DNA of 64,000 nucleotides from CAVUAN01 sp963739435 (GCA_963739435.1 CAVUAN010000019.1:140536-204535); one strand, 5' to 3'; positions 44,723 through 54,587 are shown, counted from the first letter of the stretch. Translations and numbers: made by a program. The notes: generated from the letters alone by a model not told the origin.

Positions 44723-45178
44723 ATGGCAAAGCAGAGCAAGGCCAAAGAGCTGGTTTTCGAGAAACTCGCCCAGCAGGCGACGAAGCGAGCGGGAAGCCCG
44801 CTCGCCTTTTCGGTCGCGCTCGGCGTGATCGTGGCCTGGGTCGTGACCGGACCGATCTTCGGGTTTTCGGACACGTGGCAGCTCGTGATCAACACCGGCA
44901 CCACGATCGTGACGTTCTTGATGGTCTTCCTCATTCAGCACACCCAGAACAAGGACACGCAGGCCATCGAGCTCAAGTTGAACGAGATCGTGGCGGCGAT
45001 CCAGGGCGCCAGCAACCGGCTGATCGATGTCGAAGCGCTGTCCAGTGCCGAGCTGTCGATACTTCATTCGCATTACCAGAAGCTCGCGCGTCTGGCCCAG
45101 CAGGATGAGTCGCTGACCCAGTCGCACTCGATCGAAGAGGCCGAAAGCCGGCACCGAATAAAGAAGACGAAGGCCTGA
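44723..45178 (+). CDS. Low-affinity iron permease family membrane protein
   Basis: 151 residues with two hydrophobic helices (LAFSVALGVIVAWVVTGPIF, and TIVTFLMVFLIQHTQNKDTQ). The signature IQHTQNKDTQAIELKLNEI is typical of the low-affinity iron permease family (yeast Fet4-like domain), a small bacterial homologue. The C-terminal half is charged and probably cytosolic (HSHYQKLARLAQQDES). It starts 58 bp from the divergent glycosylase gene. Metal transport is inferred from the family. Confidence 0.85.
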   Translation: MAKQSKAKELVFEKLAQQATKRAGSPLAFSVALGVIVAWVVTGPIFGFSDTWQLVINTGTTIVTFLMVFLIQHTQNKDTQAIELKLNEIVAAIQGASNRLIDVEALSSAELSILHSHYQKLARLAQQDESLTQSHSIEEAESRHRIKKTKA

Positions 45179-45188
45179 GCCGGGGCTC

Positions 45189-46541
45189 TCAGGGCTTGGG
45201 CGGCGGAGCGCTCGAAGGCGGCGGCAGGAACTTCTTGCGGATCTTCGCGACGACGCCCACGTTGCGGTCGGCGACCTCCGAGATCTTGTACTCGATTGTC
45301 GGGCCGAGAAGAATCGCTGCCTCCGGCCCGGTCAACGCGTACTCCTGCTCGAGCCACGACGCGAGCCCGGAGGTCGCTTGCCGGAACGCGTCGTCCAGCG
45401 AGCCGCCCAGGCCCATTGCCATCAGGTACTCGTCATTCTCGACCCGGGGCCCGGAGATGCGTTTCTCGCGCAAAAGGTCAACCGAGAACTCGACGTCGAG
45501 CGAGGTCTCGAGAGCGTTCCCGTTCAGCTCGCCGTCCCCCTGGACGGCATGGCCGTCGCCGACGTACAGAAGCGCGCCCGGCTGCCCGACGGGGAGGTAC
45601 ACGGTCGCCCCCTCGCGGATCTCGTTGAAGTCCATGTTGCCGCCGAACCGCCCCGAATCGCCCGTGCGAATGGCGGCTGCGCCAAAGCCCGGCGCGACAC
45701 CGACGCAGCCGAGCATCGGCATGACGGGCACCGCCAGGTCCTTCAAATGCGCCGTGGGTTTCGCCGGCCGGGCCAGGCCCTTCTCGAGGTCGAGGTTCCA
45801 GACAACGTCGTCGAACTTGTTCTCCTTGTGCTCGGAGGCGTAATCCGTCGTCAGCGCGCGGCCGACGAGGCCATCGTCGCTGATCGCCGTCGCGCGATTC
45901 AAGCGCAGCTTGCGCACATGGACCGCCAGCACGTCTCCCGGCATTGCCCCTTCGACGTAGAAGGGCCCGGTTTGGGGATTCCCGCCCAGAACGCGCGACT
46001 TCCCCCGCTCATCGACCCCCGCGGCATCCACCGTGCGGGTGCGCACTGTGTCCCCGGGCCAGATGCGCAGGACCGGCTCGATCGAGCTCGAGAAAACACG
46101 ATGGAATTCCTTCGCCTCAAAATCGAGCGTCCGCGGCGCGGCTGGCTTGTCCGCCGCCGAGCGCCGGGCGCGCCAGGGCGACGGGGGCGTCTGCCCCCAG
46201 CTCTCGCCCGAGAACGTCGCCGTGCCCGACAGGCTCCCGTTCTCGAGCCGACCCTCATACGAGCTGACCGACCCGTCCTGATCCTTGTACTCGAACTGGA
46301 CCCGGTCCCCGTCTATCTTGCCCGACACCGGAACGCTCTTTCCGCGGTAGACCGAGCCTGAGATCTTGCCCTTCTCGACGCGGAGATTGAGCCTCTCGTG
46401 GAGAGGGTTGCCAAAGAGCTCCGTCGTCAGCACCCACTCGCCGGACACGGATGCGGACCCGGTCTCCGGCGGCTTCTGCGCCCGTGCAGCCGGCACGAGA
46501 AAACAAATCAGGACAAGACAGAAAAGAGATCGGGCTCTCAT
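45189..46541 (-). CDS. Exported acetamidase/formamidase-family protein
   Basis: 450 residues with signal peptide (LFCLVLICFLVPAARAQ). A small N-terminal beta domain (WVLTTELFGNPLHERLNLRV, about residues 30-110) precedes the acetamidase/formamidase core: DTVRTRTVDAAGVDERGKS, NPQTGPFYVEGAMPGDVLAV, VPVMPMLGCVGVAP, GRFGGNMDFNEIREGATVYL, GDGHAVQGDGELNG. The last three hold the metal-site His/Asp/Asn pattern of the fold. It hydrolyses short amides. The extra N-terminal domain is unusual for the family. Confidence 0.85.
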   Translation of the reverse strand: MRARSLFCLVLICFLVPAARAQKPPETGSASVSGEWVLTTELFGNPLHERLNLRVEKGKISGSVYRGKSVPVSGKIDGDRVQFEYKDQDGSVSSYEGRLENGSLSGTATFSGESWGQTPPSPWRARRSAADKPAAPRTLDFEAKEFHRVFSSSIEPVLRIWPGDTVRTRTVDAAGVDERGKSRVLGGNPQTGPFYVEGAMPGDVLAVHVRKLRLNRATAISDDGLVGRALTTDYASEHKENKFDDVVWNLDLEKGLARPAKPTAHLKDLAVPVMPMLGCVGVAPGFGAAAIRTGDSGRFGGNMDFNEIREGATVYLPVGQPGALLYVGDGHAVQGDGELNGNALETSLDVEFSVDLLREKRISGPRVENDEYLMAMGLGGSLDDAFRQATSGLASWLEQEYALTGPEAAILLGPTIEYKISEVADRNVGVVAKIRKKFLPPPSSAPPPKP

Positions 46542-46563
46542 TGCCCGAATCCTAACAGGCGGC

Positions 46564-48085
46564 TCACCCCTTCTTTGCTGTGCCGGCTCCGGCCTTGGCT
46601 TTCGTCCGCACGAACGCGTAGTTGACCTGCGGCAGCGAATTGAAGTTCGCGGCCTTAGCGCAGGAGTCCTTCGCCTTTTCCGCATCGCCCTTGCCCTGGT
46701 AGGCCAGACAGAGGCGATAGAGGTTCTGGGGATTCTGCTGATTGGCCTGGAGGAGCTCGGCGATGGCCTTGTCGTAGTCCTTCGCCGCGAGCGCGACGAT
46801 GCCGTCGAGCTCGTGGGGTTGTTTCACCTGGATCGGATTCTTCGAGGCCTGGGCGCCTGTCCGGAATTCGTCCGCTTCGCTCTTGACCGCGGCGGCGTCC
46901 TTCTTCGCCAGCGCGACGCGCGCGAGGTTGTAGTGGTTGACGAGCTTCGCGTTGTTCTTGATCTCCTGCGAGAGGCTGGAGCCCTCGATCAGCTTCAGGC
47001 CGGCATCGAACTCCGCCCTGGCCTGGTCGGCCTTTCCCATCTCGAGGAGGATGTTGCCTTTCAACTGGCGGTCAAAAGCCATGGCCGGCACGTTGTTCGT
47101 CTTCTCTGCCAGGGCGTACTGCTTGTCCACGTTCTCGAGCGCTTTGGCCAGCTTCCCGCCGTCGATGTACACGACCGTCAGGGCAAGCTGCGCAATCCGA
47201 CGCTCACCGTCGTTCCTCGCCCTCTGGGTGATGTTCTGCAGCTCGGCCTCCGCCGGTTGGGCCTTGCCCGAGTACAGCAGATCCATGGCGATTCCCTGGT
47301 ATGCACCCACGAAGTTCGGGTTGATCGCCAGCGCCTTGCGGTACTGGGCAATCGAGTCGTCGAATCGGCCCATCTTCAGAAGCAGCTCGCCGTAGGAATC
47401 GTAGGGGTTGGGGTCCTTGGGGATCAGCTCGATGTACTTCTGAAATGCCTTCTCCGCGTTGTCGTAGTCGGCGTTCTGCCGGTAGGCGTAGCCCAGGATG
47501 TTGTAGGCGGTCGAGTAGGTCGGGGCGAGCTCGGTTGCCTTCTTGTAGTGATCGATTGCCTGGGGGAAATCCTGCTGGCCGAAGTAGTAGCCGCCCAGGG
47601 CGAAGTGCGCCCGCTCGTCGTTCGGGTACGCCGCGACGAGCTGATCGAGGTACTCCTTCTGCTTGACCGCGTTGTTGTTTGCCCCGGCCTCGGTGGCGAG
47701 GATGAGAAGTTTCTCTCCGTTGGAAGCATTGCCCGCCAGGCTCACGGCCTCGATTCAGGTGCTCGAAGAATTCCTTGCCCGTCGGCGCCGTGTTGGCCAG
47801 ACTCAGCTCCGCCAGGGCGAAATTCGGGTCGAGCGAAGCCGCTTTCGCATAGTGCGCGATCGAGTCCGTGATGAGCAGCCTTTCGGACTGATCCCGGCCC
47901 TGGAGGAACTCCGCTTTCGCCTCGGCCGACGCGGTCGTTATCGGGATCTTTCCGCCGTCAGCCGGGGCTGCCGGCTTGGCCTCGCTCGCGGCCGCCGGGG
48001 CCGGAGCCTCCTGCTTCGCGCACCCGCCGATCGCCAGGCTGGCGGCAACTCCGAACACCGAGAAAAGTCCGAGTGACCTGCGCAT
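46564..48085 (-). CDS. TPR-repeat lipoprotein (frame break near 47750)
   Basis: About 505 residues. Signal with lipobox (VAASLAIGGC) at the start, then a Pro/Ala-rich stretch. After one frame break at about 47750 the chain continues SLAGNASNGEKLLILATEAG with many TPR repeats (RAHFALGGYYFGQQDFPQAI, TAYNILGYAYRQNADYDNAE, PYDSYGELLLKMGRFDDSIA). TPRs form protein-binding superhelices. It ends in a basic tail (KAKAGAGTAKKG). It is probably lipid-anchored in the envelope and may help assemble complexes. No catalytic domain is seen. Confidence 0.86.
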
Positions 48086-48223
48086 GGGTCCTCCTTCGCA
48101 AACTCCGTTCCGGGGCTCTCGTCGGCGAAAGGTACGAAGGCGCAGTTGCGATGTTGCGATTTGAGGCTCAGGGACAGGGGCGGGCGAAGCGCCGTGTTCA
48201 CGAATTCGGGACCAACCCCTTCT

Positions 48224-49348
48224 TTAGAAGGACGAACGGGGAACCTCCTCGAGGTGGAGGAGCGGGGAACCCGGGGGGGCCCACAACGCCTCGTGGGCGG
48301 CTGCAGGGTTGAAGAGAAAGCGGTCGAGAAAGCTCACCGTCGATCCTGCCGCGGCGTTCCAGGCGCTTGCGGTGCGGCTGTCGGCGGAGGTCGCTGCGGC
48401 GAGCGGGGGGAGTACCCGAACCATGATCCCGGTGCTCGTGAAATGGACGTGGCGCATCCCTTCGACACGCACCAGCCAGCGGTCGCAGCGGTTGAGCGAG
48501 CGGAGCAGCTCGAGATCGGGGACCATGAACCGATCGCCTTCTTCGTAAAGGTGGAGGATCGGGGCCGTGGCATTGGCGCGGTCGAAGCCTGCCGCCTTCT
48601 CGATCATCCCCTTGCCGGCCCGGCCGCCGATGCCGCCATCGAGGCTCACGAGCGCCGCGACCTCGCTATCCCGCATCGCCAGCAGCAGGGCCGAGCGGGC
48701 GCCAAAGCTGTGCCCGACGACGGCGTACGGGCCGGGGCGAACTTGCGGCTTCCCGCGCAAGGCGTTCCGCGCAAAGGCGAGATCGGCGGCCTGAGCTTCG
48801 GCCTGGGCCGGAATCTCCTGTTCGCTTTGCATCGGCCCGCCGATCCTGGCCTGCGAAGGGGTCGTGGCGACCGCATAGCCTTTTTCGGCGAGCAGCTCGG
48901 CCAGGAACGCCTGGTCGTGGGCGGACTGCCCGTTTCCCTGCGCGATCAGGACCAGAGGAAAGCGGCCGGGGGCGGGGACAGCGTCGCGGAAGGCATGCAT
49001 CGGCGTCGCGAGAAATGCGTCAGCCTGCTTGGAGGTCACGCCGGCCGAGGCGAGGAAGGACTTCCAGTCGCCGATGGCATCCCGGGGCGGCGGCTCGGCC
49101 GGACTTCCCTGGGACGTCTCGATGGCGGCCAGCAGGACGTAGTCGCGGTACGTGAGTCGCCGACCCGACGCCGCGGCGGGGTACCAGAGCGCTATCTGGA
49201 TCGGCCGACCGGTCGGGAACTGCGGCGTCGCCCGCGTGGCGTCGTTCTCCAGGAAGACAGTGAAGCCGATGGGCCGCTCGAGAGTGGCCGACGAGCCGGG
49301 AGCGGAAAAGAGCAGAAGCACGAGCCCGACGGCGGCCGGTGGTCGCAC
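48224..49348 (-). CDS. Exported alpha/beta hydrolase (PAF-acetylhydrolase-like)
   Basis: 374 residues from GTG 49348, immediately after the stop of the beta-helix gene; signal (VGLVLLLFSAPGSSA). Alpha/beta-hydrolase features: PIQIALWYPAAASGR, FPLVLIAQGNGQSAHDQAFL, the nucleophile elbow GHSFGARSALLLAM, an acid in APILHLYEEGDRFM, and the catalytic His in GMRHVHFTSTG. The pattern resembles platelet-activating-factor acetylhydrolase-like esterases. A longer ATG at 49411 lacks a signal peptide and overlaps the upstream gene. Substrate unknown. Confidence 0.83.
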   Translation of the reverse strand: MRPPAAVGLVLLLFSAPGSSATLERPIGFTVFLENDATRATPQFPTGRPIQIALWYPAAASGRRLTYRDYVLLAAIETSQGSPAEPPPRDAIGDWKSFLASAGVTSKQADAFLATPMHAFRDAVPAPGRFPLVLIAQGNGQSAHDQAFLAELLAEKGYAVATTPSQARIGGPMQSEQEIPAQAEAQAADLAFARNALRGKPQVRPGPYAVVGHSFGARSALLLAMRDSEVAALVSLDGGIGGRAGKGMIEKAAGFDRANATAPILHLYEEGDRFMVPDLELLRSLNRCDRWLVRVEGMRHVHFTSTGIMVRVLPPLAAATSADSRTASAWNAAAGSTVSFLDRFLFNPAAAHEALWAPPGSPLLHLEEVPRSSF

Positions 49349-49350
49349 GG

Positions 49351-51033
49351 CTACTGGAAATACCCGACGACGTCGACGACGACGTGAGCCGTGCCGCTTC
49401 CCTGCTGGCAACGAATCGCGATGTCACCGGCGCCCCCCAGAGAAACCACGGCATTGTTCGCCCGGGTCCGCCCGGAGGAATAGTTGAGCGTCGCAACCCC
49501 CGGCAGGCTCGTGCCGCCGGGGTACAAGGTCAGGAAGCCCGGGCCGGCCGTCGGCTGCGTGACAGCGACATTGAGCGCCACCGAGCGAGCGGTCGGCGGG
49601 ATGCTGCATTGCCCGACGAAGACGAAGGTCCTGTCCGAGCTCGCGTTCAAGGCCGGGCCGCCCCAGGGGCCCGCGGGATTGCGTGTATCGACCACCCGGC
49701 ATGGCGTCAGCGTGTAGAAGCTGACCGCTGCGCTGTACGTGCCGCACGGCGGCCGGGCGTTTCCACCGCCCAGCGGCGGCCCGTTTCCCGGGGACGTCCT
49801 CTGCATCGCCCCCGTGTCGGCTGCGCTTCCCCTCGGCGCGCACTGGAAATCGTCGGCGACCCGCCAGGCCTCGGCGCCGCTCCCCGCTGCCCCGATGAGC
49901 GGCCCGGCAGCAATCGGCCAGAGATCGTAGGGGGCCGCGCCCGGCTGATCGAAACAAACCGCCGCAGGGCTGCAGGTCATGTTGCCGAGCAGCGTATCGG
50001 CCACGGGAGCCGGCGGGCTGAGTGCCGGTGTGGCGCCGAGTGGAGCGATGGCGTTGAACGCCAGCACGTTGCCGGCGCTCGCCAGCCAGTTGCTCACTTT
50101 GATGCCGCCGGTCTGATTGTTGAGCACCGTATTTGCGACGATCCACACGTTCTGCTGGAGGCCTCGCCCTCCGTAATCCTGGGCCCAGATGCCGTTGTAG
50201 CCGTTGCCCACGACGATGTTGTTGCGCACGATCGCCGGGCCGCCGCCCACGTTGATGCCGGCGTCGTTCACCGCCCCCTCGACGTAGTTGCGCTCGACGA
50301 CACTCGGAGGATCGCCCCGGTTGGAGCCGTAGACCTCGATGCCGGGGCCCTGCGAGTCGTAAACCGTGTTCTCGATGATCGTGGCGTAGGAGTTCAGCTT
50401 GATCTCGAGGCCATAGCCCACGCCGTCACCCGGCAAGACGCTCTGGATCAGGTTGCCCCGGATCAGGATGTTGAGAGCGTGGCACGAGCTGCCGTCGTGA
50501 CAGCCGAAATACAGCCCGGTGGACTGCAGGTTCTTGAGGACATTGTTCGTCACCCAGATGTTCTGGTATGTGCTCCCGCTCGAATTTGCCGCGACGGCGA
50601 TGTCCGTGCCCTGGAAAACGTTCTGATCGATCACGACCCCGGTAACACTGCTGCGCAGCTTGATCGGGTTGACCCCGGCGCCGGCCGCTGTCGGTCCAAA
50701 CGTCAGCCACCGGAACACGAGATAGGACCCGTACACGTCGATGATGTTGCTGCTCGTGCCGGAATAGGCCAGGACGGCGCGGTCGGAAGGAGCCGAGCTC
50801 TGAGAGCGCAGGGTGATCGGAGCCAGGGTCGTGCCCGAGACCGAGATCGAACAGGTGTCCGGATAGCTCCCCGCGCCGAAGACGATCGTGTCTCCCGGCG
50901 CGGCGGCATTGACGACGCTGCACCAGGCATCGCCGGGGTTGACGACAGATGTCTTGCGGCTGGCGCTCGCCGAGGCCGGGCTCGCGATCACCGAAACAAG
51001 GACGACCGATGAAAGAAACGTTAAATGTCGCAT
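49351..51033 (-). CDS. Secreted right-handed beta-helix protein with C-terminal Acidobacteriota-type domain
   Basis: 560 residues with a signal peptide (LSSVVLVSVIASPASASAS). The body has right-handed parallel beta-helix repeats (NIWVTNNVLKNLQSTGLYFG, NYVEGAVNDAGINVGGGPAI, VWIVANTVLNNQTGGIKVS) as in pectate-lyase or NosD-like proteins. The C-terminal domain (SFYTLTPCRVVDTRNPAGPW to HVVVDVVGYFQ) is a beta domain seen in many exported proteins of this lineage. Its stop touches the next gene's start. Probably polysaccharide-binding or lyase; no catalytic residue set was identified. Confidence 0.83.
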   Translation of the reverse strand: MRHLTFLSSVVLVSVIASPASASASRKTSVVNPGDAWCSVVNAAAPGDTIVFGAGSYPDTCSISVSGTTLAPITLRSQSSAPSDRAVLAYSGTSSNIIDVYGSYLVFRWLTFGPTAAGAGVNPIKLRSSVTGVVIDQNVFQGTDIAVAANSSGSTYQNIWVTNNVLKNLQSTGLYFGCHDGSSCHALNILIRGNLIQSVLPGDGVGYGLEIKLNSYATIIENTVYDSQGPGIEVYGSNRGDPPSVVERNYVEGAVNDAGINVGGGPAIVRNNIVVGNGYNGIWAQDYGGRGLQQNVWIVANTVLNNQTGGIKVSNWLASAGNVLAFNAIAPLGATPALSPPAPVADTLLGNMTCSPAAVCFDQPGAAPYDLWPIAAGPLIGAAGSGAEAWRVADDFQCAPRGSAADTGAMQRTSPGNGPPLGGGNARPPCGTYSAAVSFYTLTPCRVVDTRNPAGPWGGPALNASSDRTFVFVGQCSIPPTARSVALNVAVTQPTAGPGFLTLYPGGTSLPGVATLNYSSGRTRANNAVVSLGGAGDIAIRCQQGSGTAHVVVDVVGYFQ

Positions 51034-51203
51034 CAATTTATGGCTGACGCCGGAATACCCGAATTCTCGGCGCAAAGAAATGGTTTGTAAAGCTGGAGCC
51101 TTTTTCTTTAGCGGCCACGGAGCGTAATCCCGGGAGTTCCCGAAGCGTCCAACAGGTGCCGGCTCACTGCACCGGCGATACGCAAGAACGTTTGGAGGAA
51201 ACG

Positions 51204-53033
51204 ATGGGCGTCTCCAGCGTAAAGGCCCGGACCCTCCCGAGAGCTCTCCTGATCCTGTTCTTCGGCGGCATCGCGGCCCGCCTGCAAGGCGCGATCGGCG
51301 TGTCGCTCACCGCCGAGCCTCCCGGTCCCGCTCCCGTGGGAACCATGATCACGTGGTCCGCACTGGTGTCCGACGTCGGCTCCGGCAATCTCTGGTACCG
51401 CTTCCGCGTCCGCGAGCTCGGCGGTGATTTTCGGGTGATTCGCGACTACGGCCCGTTGAGCACGCTGGACTGGACGTCGATTGACGAAGGTGTCTACGAG
51501 CTCGAGGTATCGGTTCGGGATCGCGACTCCGGCGACGCCGAGACAGCGAAGTCCACGATTCCCCTGGTCAGCCGGGTGCAGGACAATCTGGCAGCCGTCA
51601 GCCCGACGTCCCACCCGTTGGTCTTTCTCTACAACGGCCCCGGCTGTGATGCCGGCCAGGCGAGAGTTCGTTTTCAGACGGCGGAAACCTTCGTTCAGTA
51701 CACGCCCTCGAAGCTCTGCGTGCCCGGGCGGAGCATGAGCTTCTATCTCGCCGGGCTCCTGCCGGATTCGACCTATTCAGCGAGTCTCGTCGTGGACCGA
51801 GGGCGCGACTCGACTTCCGGGCCAGCTGTCTCCTTTCAAACAGGCAGCGCCCCGTCCACTCTGCCGCTGCCCTCCATCCTTCAGGAGCTGGCCACACCCG
51901 GTCCGCAACCCATCCTGGTCCAGGCGACGCTGAACCAGGCGGCGATCGCGACGGACTTGAGCGGCCGCCTGCTCTGGTTTGGGCCTTCCGATCTGAACTA
52001 CATCACGCGTCCGGCGGCCGGTGGAACGTTCTTCGGCCTTCACCAGTCGGGAGCCGACATGGCGGTTGACGTCGTGCGCCGATTCGATCTCGTCGGGATG
52101 ACCGTCCAGGAGACCAACGCTGCCCGCGTCAGCGAACAGCTCGCCGCTCTCGGGAAGCGGCCAATCAGCGGATTCCACCACGAGGCCCGATCCCTCGCCG
52201 ATGGAAAGACCGTGGTCCTGGGCGATGTCGAAATGATTCTGACGGATGTGCAGGGACCGGGGCCGGTCGACGTGATCGGAGACATGATCCTCGTCCTCGA
52301 CGAGGACCTGCGGGTTGTCTGGTCCTGGGACGCCTTCGATCATCTGGATCCGTTTCGTTCTGCGGTGCTCGGAGAATCGTGCGCTCAGTCGCCCGGCTGC
52401 CCTTCGCATTATCTGAGCACCAATGCCACCGATTGGACACACGGCAACTCGGTCGACGAGGCCCCCGATGGCGCCCTTCTCTACTCGGCCCGCCACCAGG
52501 ACTGGCTTATCAAGATCGACTACCAGGGCGGCGCCGGCAATGGAGACGTGATCTGGCGCCTGGGAAGAGACGGCGACTTCACTTACGACTCGACCGACCC
52601 GTACCCCTGGTTCTCGCATCAACATGACGCCGGCTATGTGCCCAACAGCCGTAACACGATTGCGCTTTTCGACAACGGAAACACCCGTCGGGTCGCCTAT
52701 CCCGGCGCGTGGAGCCGCGGACAGGTCATCGAATTGGACGAGAAGAATCGGACGGTCCGGGCTGTCCTCAACGCGGACCTGAACGTCTACTCATCTGCCC
52801 TCGGCTCTGCGCAGAGGCTCGAGGATGGAACCTACCATTTCAATGCGGGCTTCATCTCGAGCGCAGGTCTGACCTCGATGGCTCTCTCGATCCAGCTCGA
52901 CCCCTCGGGAAACGAGATCCTCTCGTCGATCACGCTGCCGGCTCCCGCCTACAGATCGTTTCGCCTGAACGATCTCTACGGCGAGGGAGCGGCGCCGACC
53001 AGGCCGACCACCCAGACCGTCGACCCGCGCTGA
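51204..53033 (+). CDS. Exported arylsulfotransferase (ASST)-family protein
   Basis: 609 residues with GGAGGAAAC before the ATG and a signal peptide (ALLILFFGGIAARLQGA). An N-terminal fibronectin-like part (TMITWSALVSDVGSGNLWYR) precedes the beta-propeller, with THGNSVDEAPDGALLYSARH, WLIKIDYQGG and HQHDAGYVPNSRNTIALFDN, which match the catalytic His/Arg regions of arylsulfate sulfotransferases. These move sulfate between phenols without PAPS. Divergent from the beta-helix gene across about 170 bp. Catalytic-site conservation suggests it is active. Confidence 0.84.
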   Translation: MGVSSVKARTLPRALLILFFGGIAARLQGAIGVSLTAEPPGPAPVGTMITWSALVSDVGSGNLWYRFRVRELGGDFRVIRDYGPLSTLDWTSIDEGVYELEVSVRDRDSGDAETAKSTIPLVSRVQDNLAAVSPTSHPLVFLYNGPGCDAGQARVRFQTAETFVQYTPSKLCVPGRSMSFYLAGLLPDSTYSASLVVDRGRDSTSGPAVSFQTGSAPSTLPLPSILQELATPGPQPILVQATLNQAAIATDLSGRLLWFGPSDLNYITRPAAGGTFFGLHQSGADMAVDVVRRFDLVGMTVQETNAARVSEQLAALGKRPISGFHHEARSLADGKTVVLGDVEMILTDVQGPGPVDVIGDMILVLDEDLRVVWSWDAFDHLDPFRSAVLGESCAQSPGCPSHYLSTNATDWTHGNSVDEAPDGALLYSARHQDWLIKIDYQGGAGNGDVIWRLGRDGDFTYDSTDPYPWFSHQHDAGYVPNSRNTIALFDNGNTRRVAYPGAWSRGQVIELDEKNRTVRAVLNADLNVYSSALGSAQRLEDGTYHFNAGFISSAGLTSMALSIQLDPSGNEILSSITLPAPAYRSFRLNDLYGEGAAPTRPTTQTVDPR

Positions 53034-53071
53034 ACGCGCAACCTTTCGAGCTCGAAGTCGTAGCAGCCGCA

Positions 53072-53680
53072 ATGAAGCACTCCAAGACGATCTCCCTCGC
53101 ATCGCTGCTCCTTGGCTCGGCCGTGTGTGTGTTTGCGCAGGCCGGCACGCCGGTCTCCGCGTTTGCGCGCGCGATCGACGCCGAGATCACCAGCCAGGAA
53201 AAGCAGTTCGTGGACGCGGCGGAGGCCATGCCCGCTGATAGGTTCGATGCGGACCCCGGAAACCTCAACATTCCGGGCAGCGAGCTCAAGGGCGTTCGCA
53301 CCTTCGCCCAGCAGGTCAAGCACGTTGCCGCCGACAACTTCTCGATGTGGGCCCCGCTGACGGGCAAGCCCGAGCCGGCCGGCCTCAACGCGCCCAACGG
53401 CCCGCCCGAGATGAAGTCCCGGGCCGAGATCCTCAAGTTCCTCAAGGACTCGTTTGCCTACAGCCACCAGGCCGCAAGCGGGTTAACGTCGGACAATGTG
53501 TTGGAGCTCGTGGACTTTCGTCGGTGGAAGGTCACACGGCTCTCGCTCGTCATCGGGGCGCTGACCCATATCAGCGATCACTACGGGCAGATGGCGGAGT
53601 ACCTGCGCCTGTACGGCGTCGTGCCCCCGGCCAGCCGCCCCACACAGATGCCGACGCCCCCCAAGCCCGCTACCAACTAG
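53072..53680 (+). CDS. Exported DinB-family protein
   Basis: 202 residues with a signal peptide (TISLASLLLGSAVCVFAQ). DinB fold: VSAFARAIDAEITSQEKQFV, FAQQVKHVAADNFSMWAPL (with a metal-site His) and LSLVIGALTHISDHYGQMAE, where the final His pair lies. Export of a DinB protein is common in this phylum. It starts 36 bp after the arylsulfotransferase stop, so both may share a transcript. Followed by a REP-like palindromic element. Confidence 0.85.
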   Translation: MKHSKTISLASLLLGSAVCVFAQAGTPVSAFARAIDAEITSQEKQFVDAAEAMPADRFDADPGNLNIPGSELKGVRTFAQQVKHVAADNFSMWAPLTGKPEPAGLNAPNGPPEMKSRAEILKFLKDSFAYSHQAASGLTSDNVLELVDFRRWKVTRLSLVIGALTHISDHYGQMAEYLRLYGVVPPASRPTQMPTPPKPATN

Positions 53681-53707
53681 CTTTGTGGCTGCCTCGTGTC
53701 GACCCCG

Positions 53708-53771
53708 GTCGCAGCGCGAGGGACTCCCGGAGGGGAGGATACCTCGCCCTGCGGGAGCGAACGGAAGCGAC
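53708..53771. repeat. REP-like palindromic element, copy 1
   Basis: CGCAGCGCGAGG and CCTCGCCCTGCG form outer arms (one mismatch) around a small inner stem (CTCCC and GGGAG, in part), with GCGGGAGCGAACGGAAGCGAC at the right. It is about 85 percent identical by eye to copy 2 at 58610-58674. Lies between the stops of two convergent genes, so it may act as a bidirectional terminator. Confidence 0.8.
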
Positions 53772-53783
53772 TGCCGGGCGACC

Positions 53784-54587
53784 TTACGATGGCGGCCGAG
53801 TCGGCTGCGGCGCCGGAGCTCTCGGCACATCGCCGGGGGAAGCGACCGTCGCGTTGGCGGGCGCATACGCATCCGTCACGCCCGGCACCCCCTGGTAGAT
53901 CCAGTTGCCCGGAGGCAGATTCGCGTTTGGATCTACGCCGTCCACACTCTGGACTACGGGCGCCGTCCCTATGACTTTGACAGTGCCGCCGCCCTCCATG
54001 GGCAGATTGCCGATCAGAGCCGCGCCCATCTCCTCCTGCTGGGCCTTGAAAGCCGGCAGCCCCGTCAGGTGCGCGACCCCTTTGACGTCTGACTTTCTCA
54101 AGCTCATGAGCGTTCCGTCTTTCCAGCGGTAGAAGACGTACGTTCCTCCCTGCACCTTCGGATCCGCCTTGGCGATTATTCTGCCGGAGGGGACGAGGTC
54201 GATCTGGTAAACCGACTCCTTGCTCAGGTCAGTGGTCCGCTGCGTCACTTTCTTCACCTTGGCCTGCGGGACACGCACCATGTCTCCCTCGGGCCAGGCG
54301 CTAAACACGTAGACGTCTCCTTCGAGCTTCGGCTTGTTCGTTGCGAAGGCCGTCCCGGAGGGATCGAAATCGATCTGGTAAATCACGATGGCTAGCTGCT
54401 GAGGAGCGGCTGGCTGCTGCGGGGCTGCTGACTGCGGACTGCCCGGACCGCCCTGGAGAGTCTGAGTACCCGGAGCGGTCTGACCGCTCGGAGGGCTCTG
54501 GGGCTGCTGGGCCTGGGGCTGCTGGCCCTGCAGGCCCACAGCGAGGATGGATGCCCCCACCACGAGGCCGAGGCGTTGAATGACCAT
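53784..54587 (-). CDS. Exported Gln/Pro-rich protein with two related domains
   Basis: 267 residues with signal peptide (LGLVVGASILAVGLQGQ). A Gln/Pro/Ala linker (QAQQPQSPPSGQTAPGTQ) leads to two related units: YQIDFDPSGTAFATNKPKLE with YVFSAWPEGDMVRVPQAKVK, and YQIDLVPSGRIIAKADPKVQ with YVFYRWKDGTLMSLRKSDVK, a duplicated beta domain of about 50 residues. A Pro/Ala-rich end follows. No family name is recognised; probably a secreted or envelope protein. Start chosen for the signal peptide. Confidence 0.75.
   Translation of the reverse strand: MVIQRLGLVVGASILAVGLQGQQPQAQQPQSPPSGQTAPGTQTLQGGPGSPQSAAPQQPAAPQQLAIVIYQIDFDPSGTAFATNKPKLEGDVYVFSAWPEGDMVRVPQAKVKKVTQRTTDLSKESVYQIDLVPSGRIIAKADPKVQGGTYVFYRWKDGTLMSLRKSDVKGVAHLTGLPAFKAQQEEMGAALIGNLPMEGGGTVKVIGTAPVVQSVDGVDPNANLPPGNWIYQGVPGVTDAYAPANATVASPGDVPRAPAPQPTRPPS

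Noticed and set aside
48086..48223. Coding in the gap between the TPR lipoprotein and the hydrolase
   Set aside because: No frame with a sensible start or composition; I see only spacer sequence.
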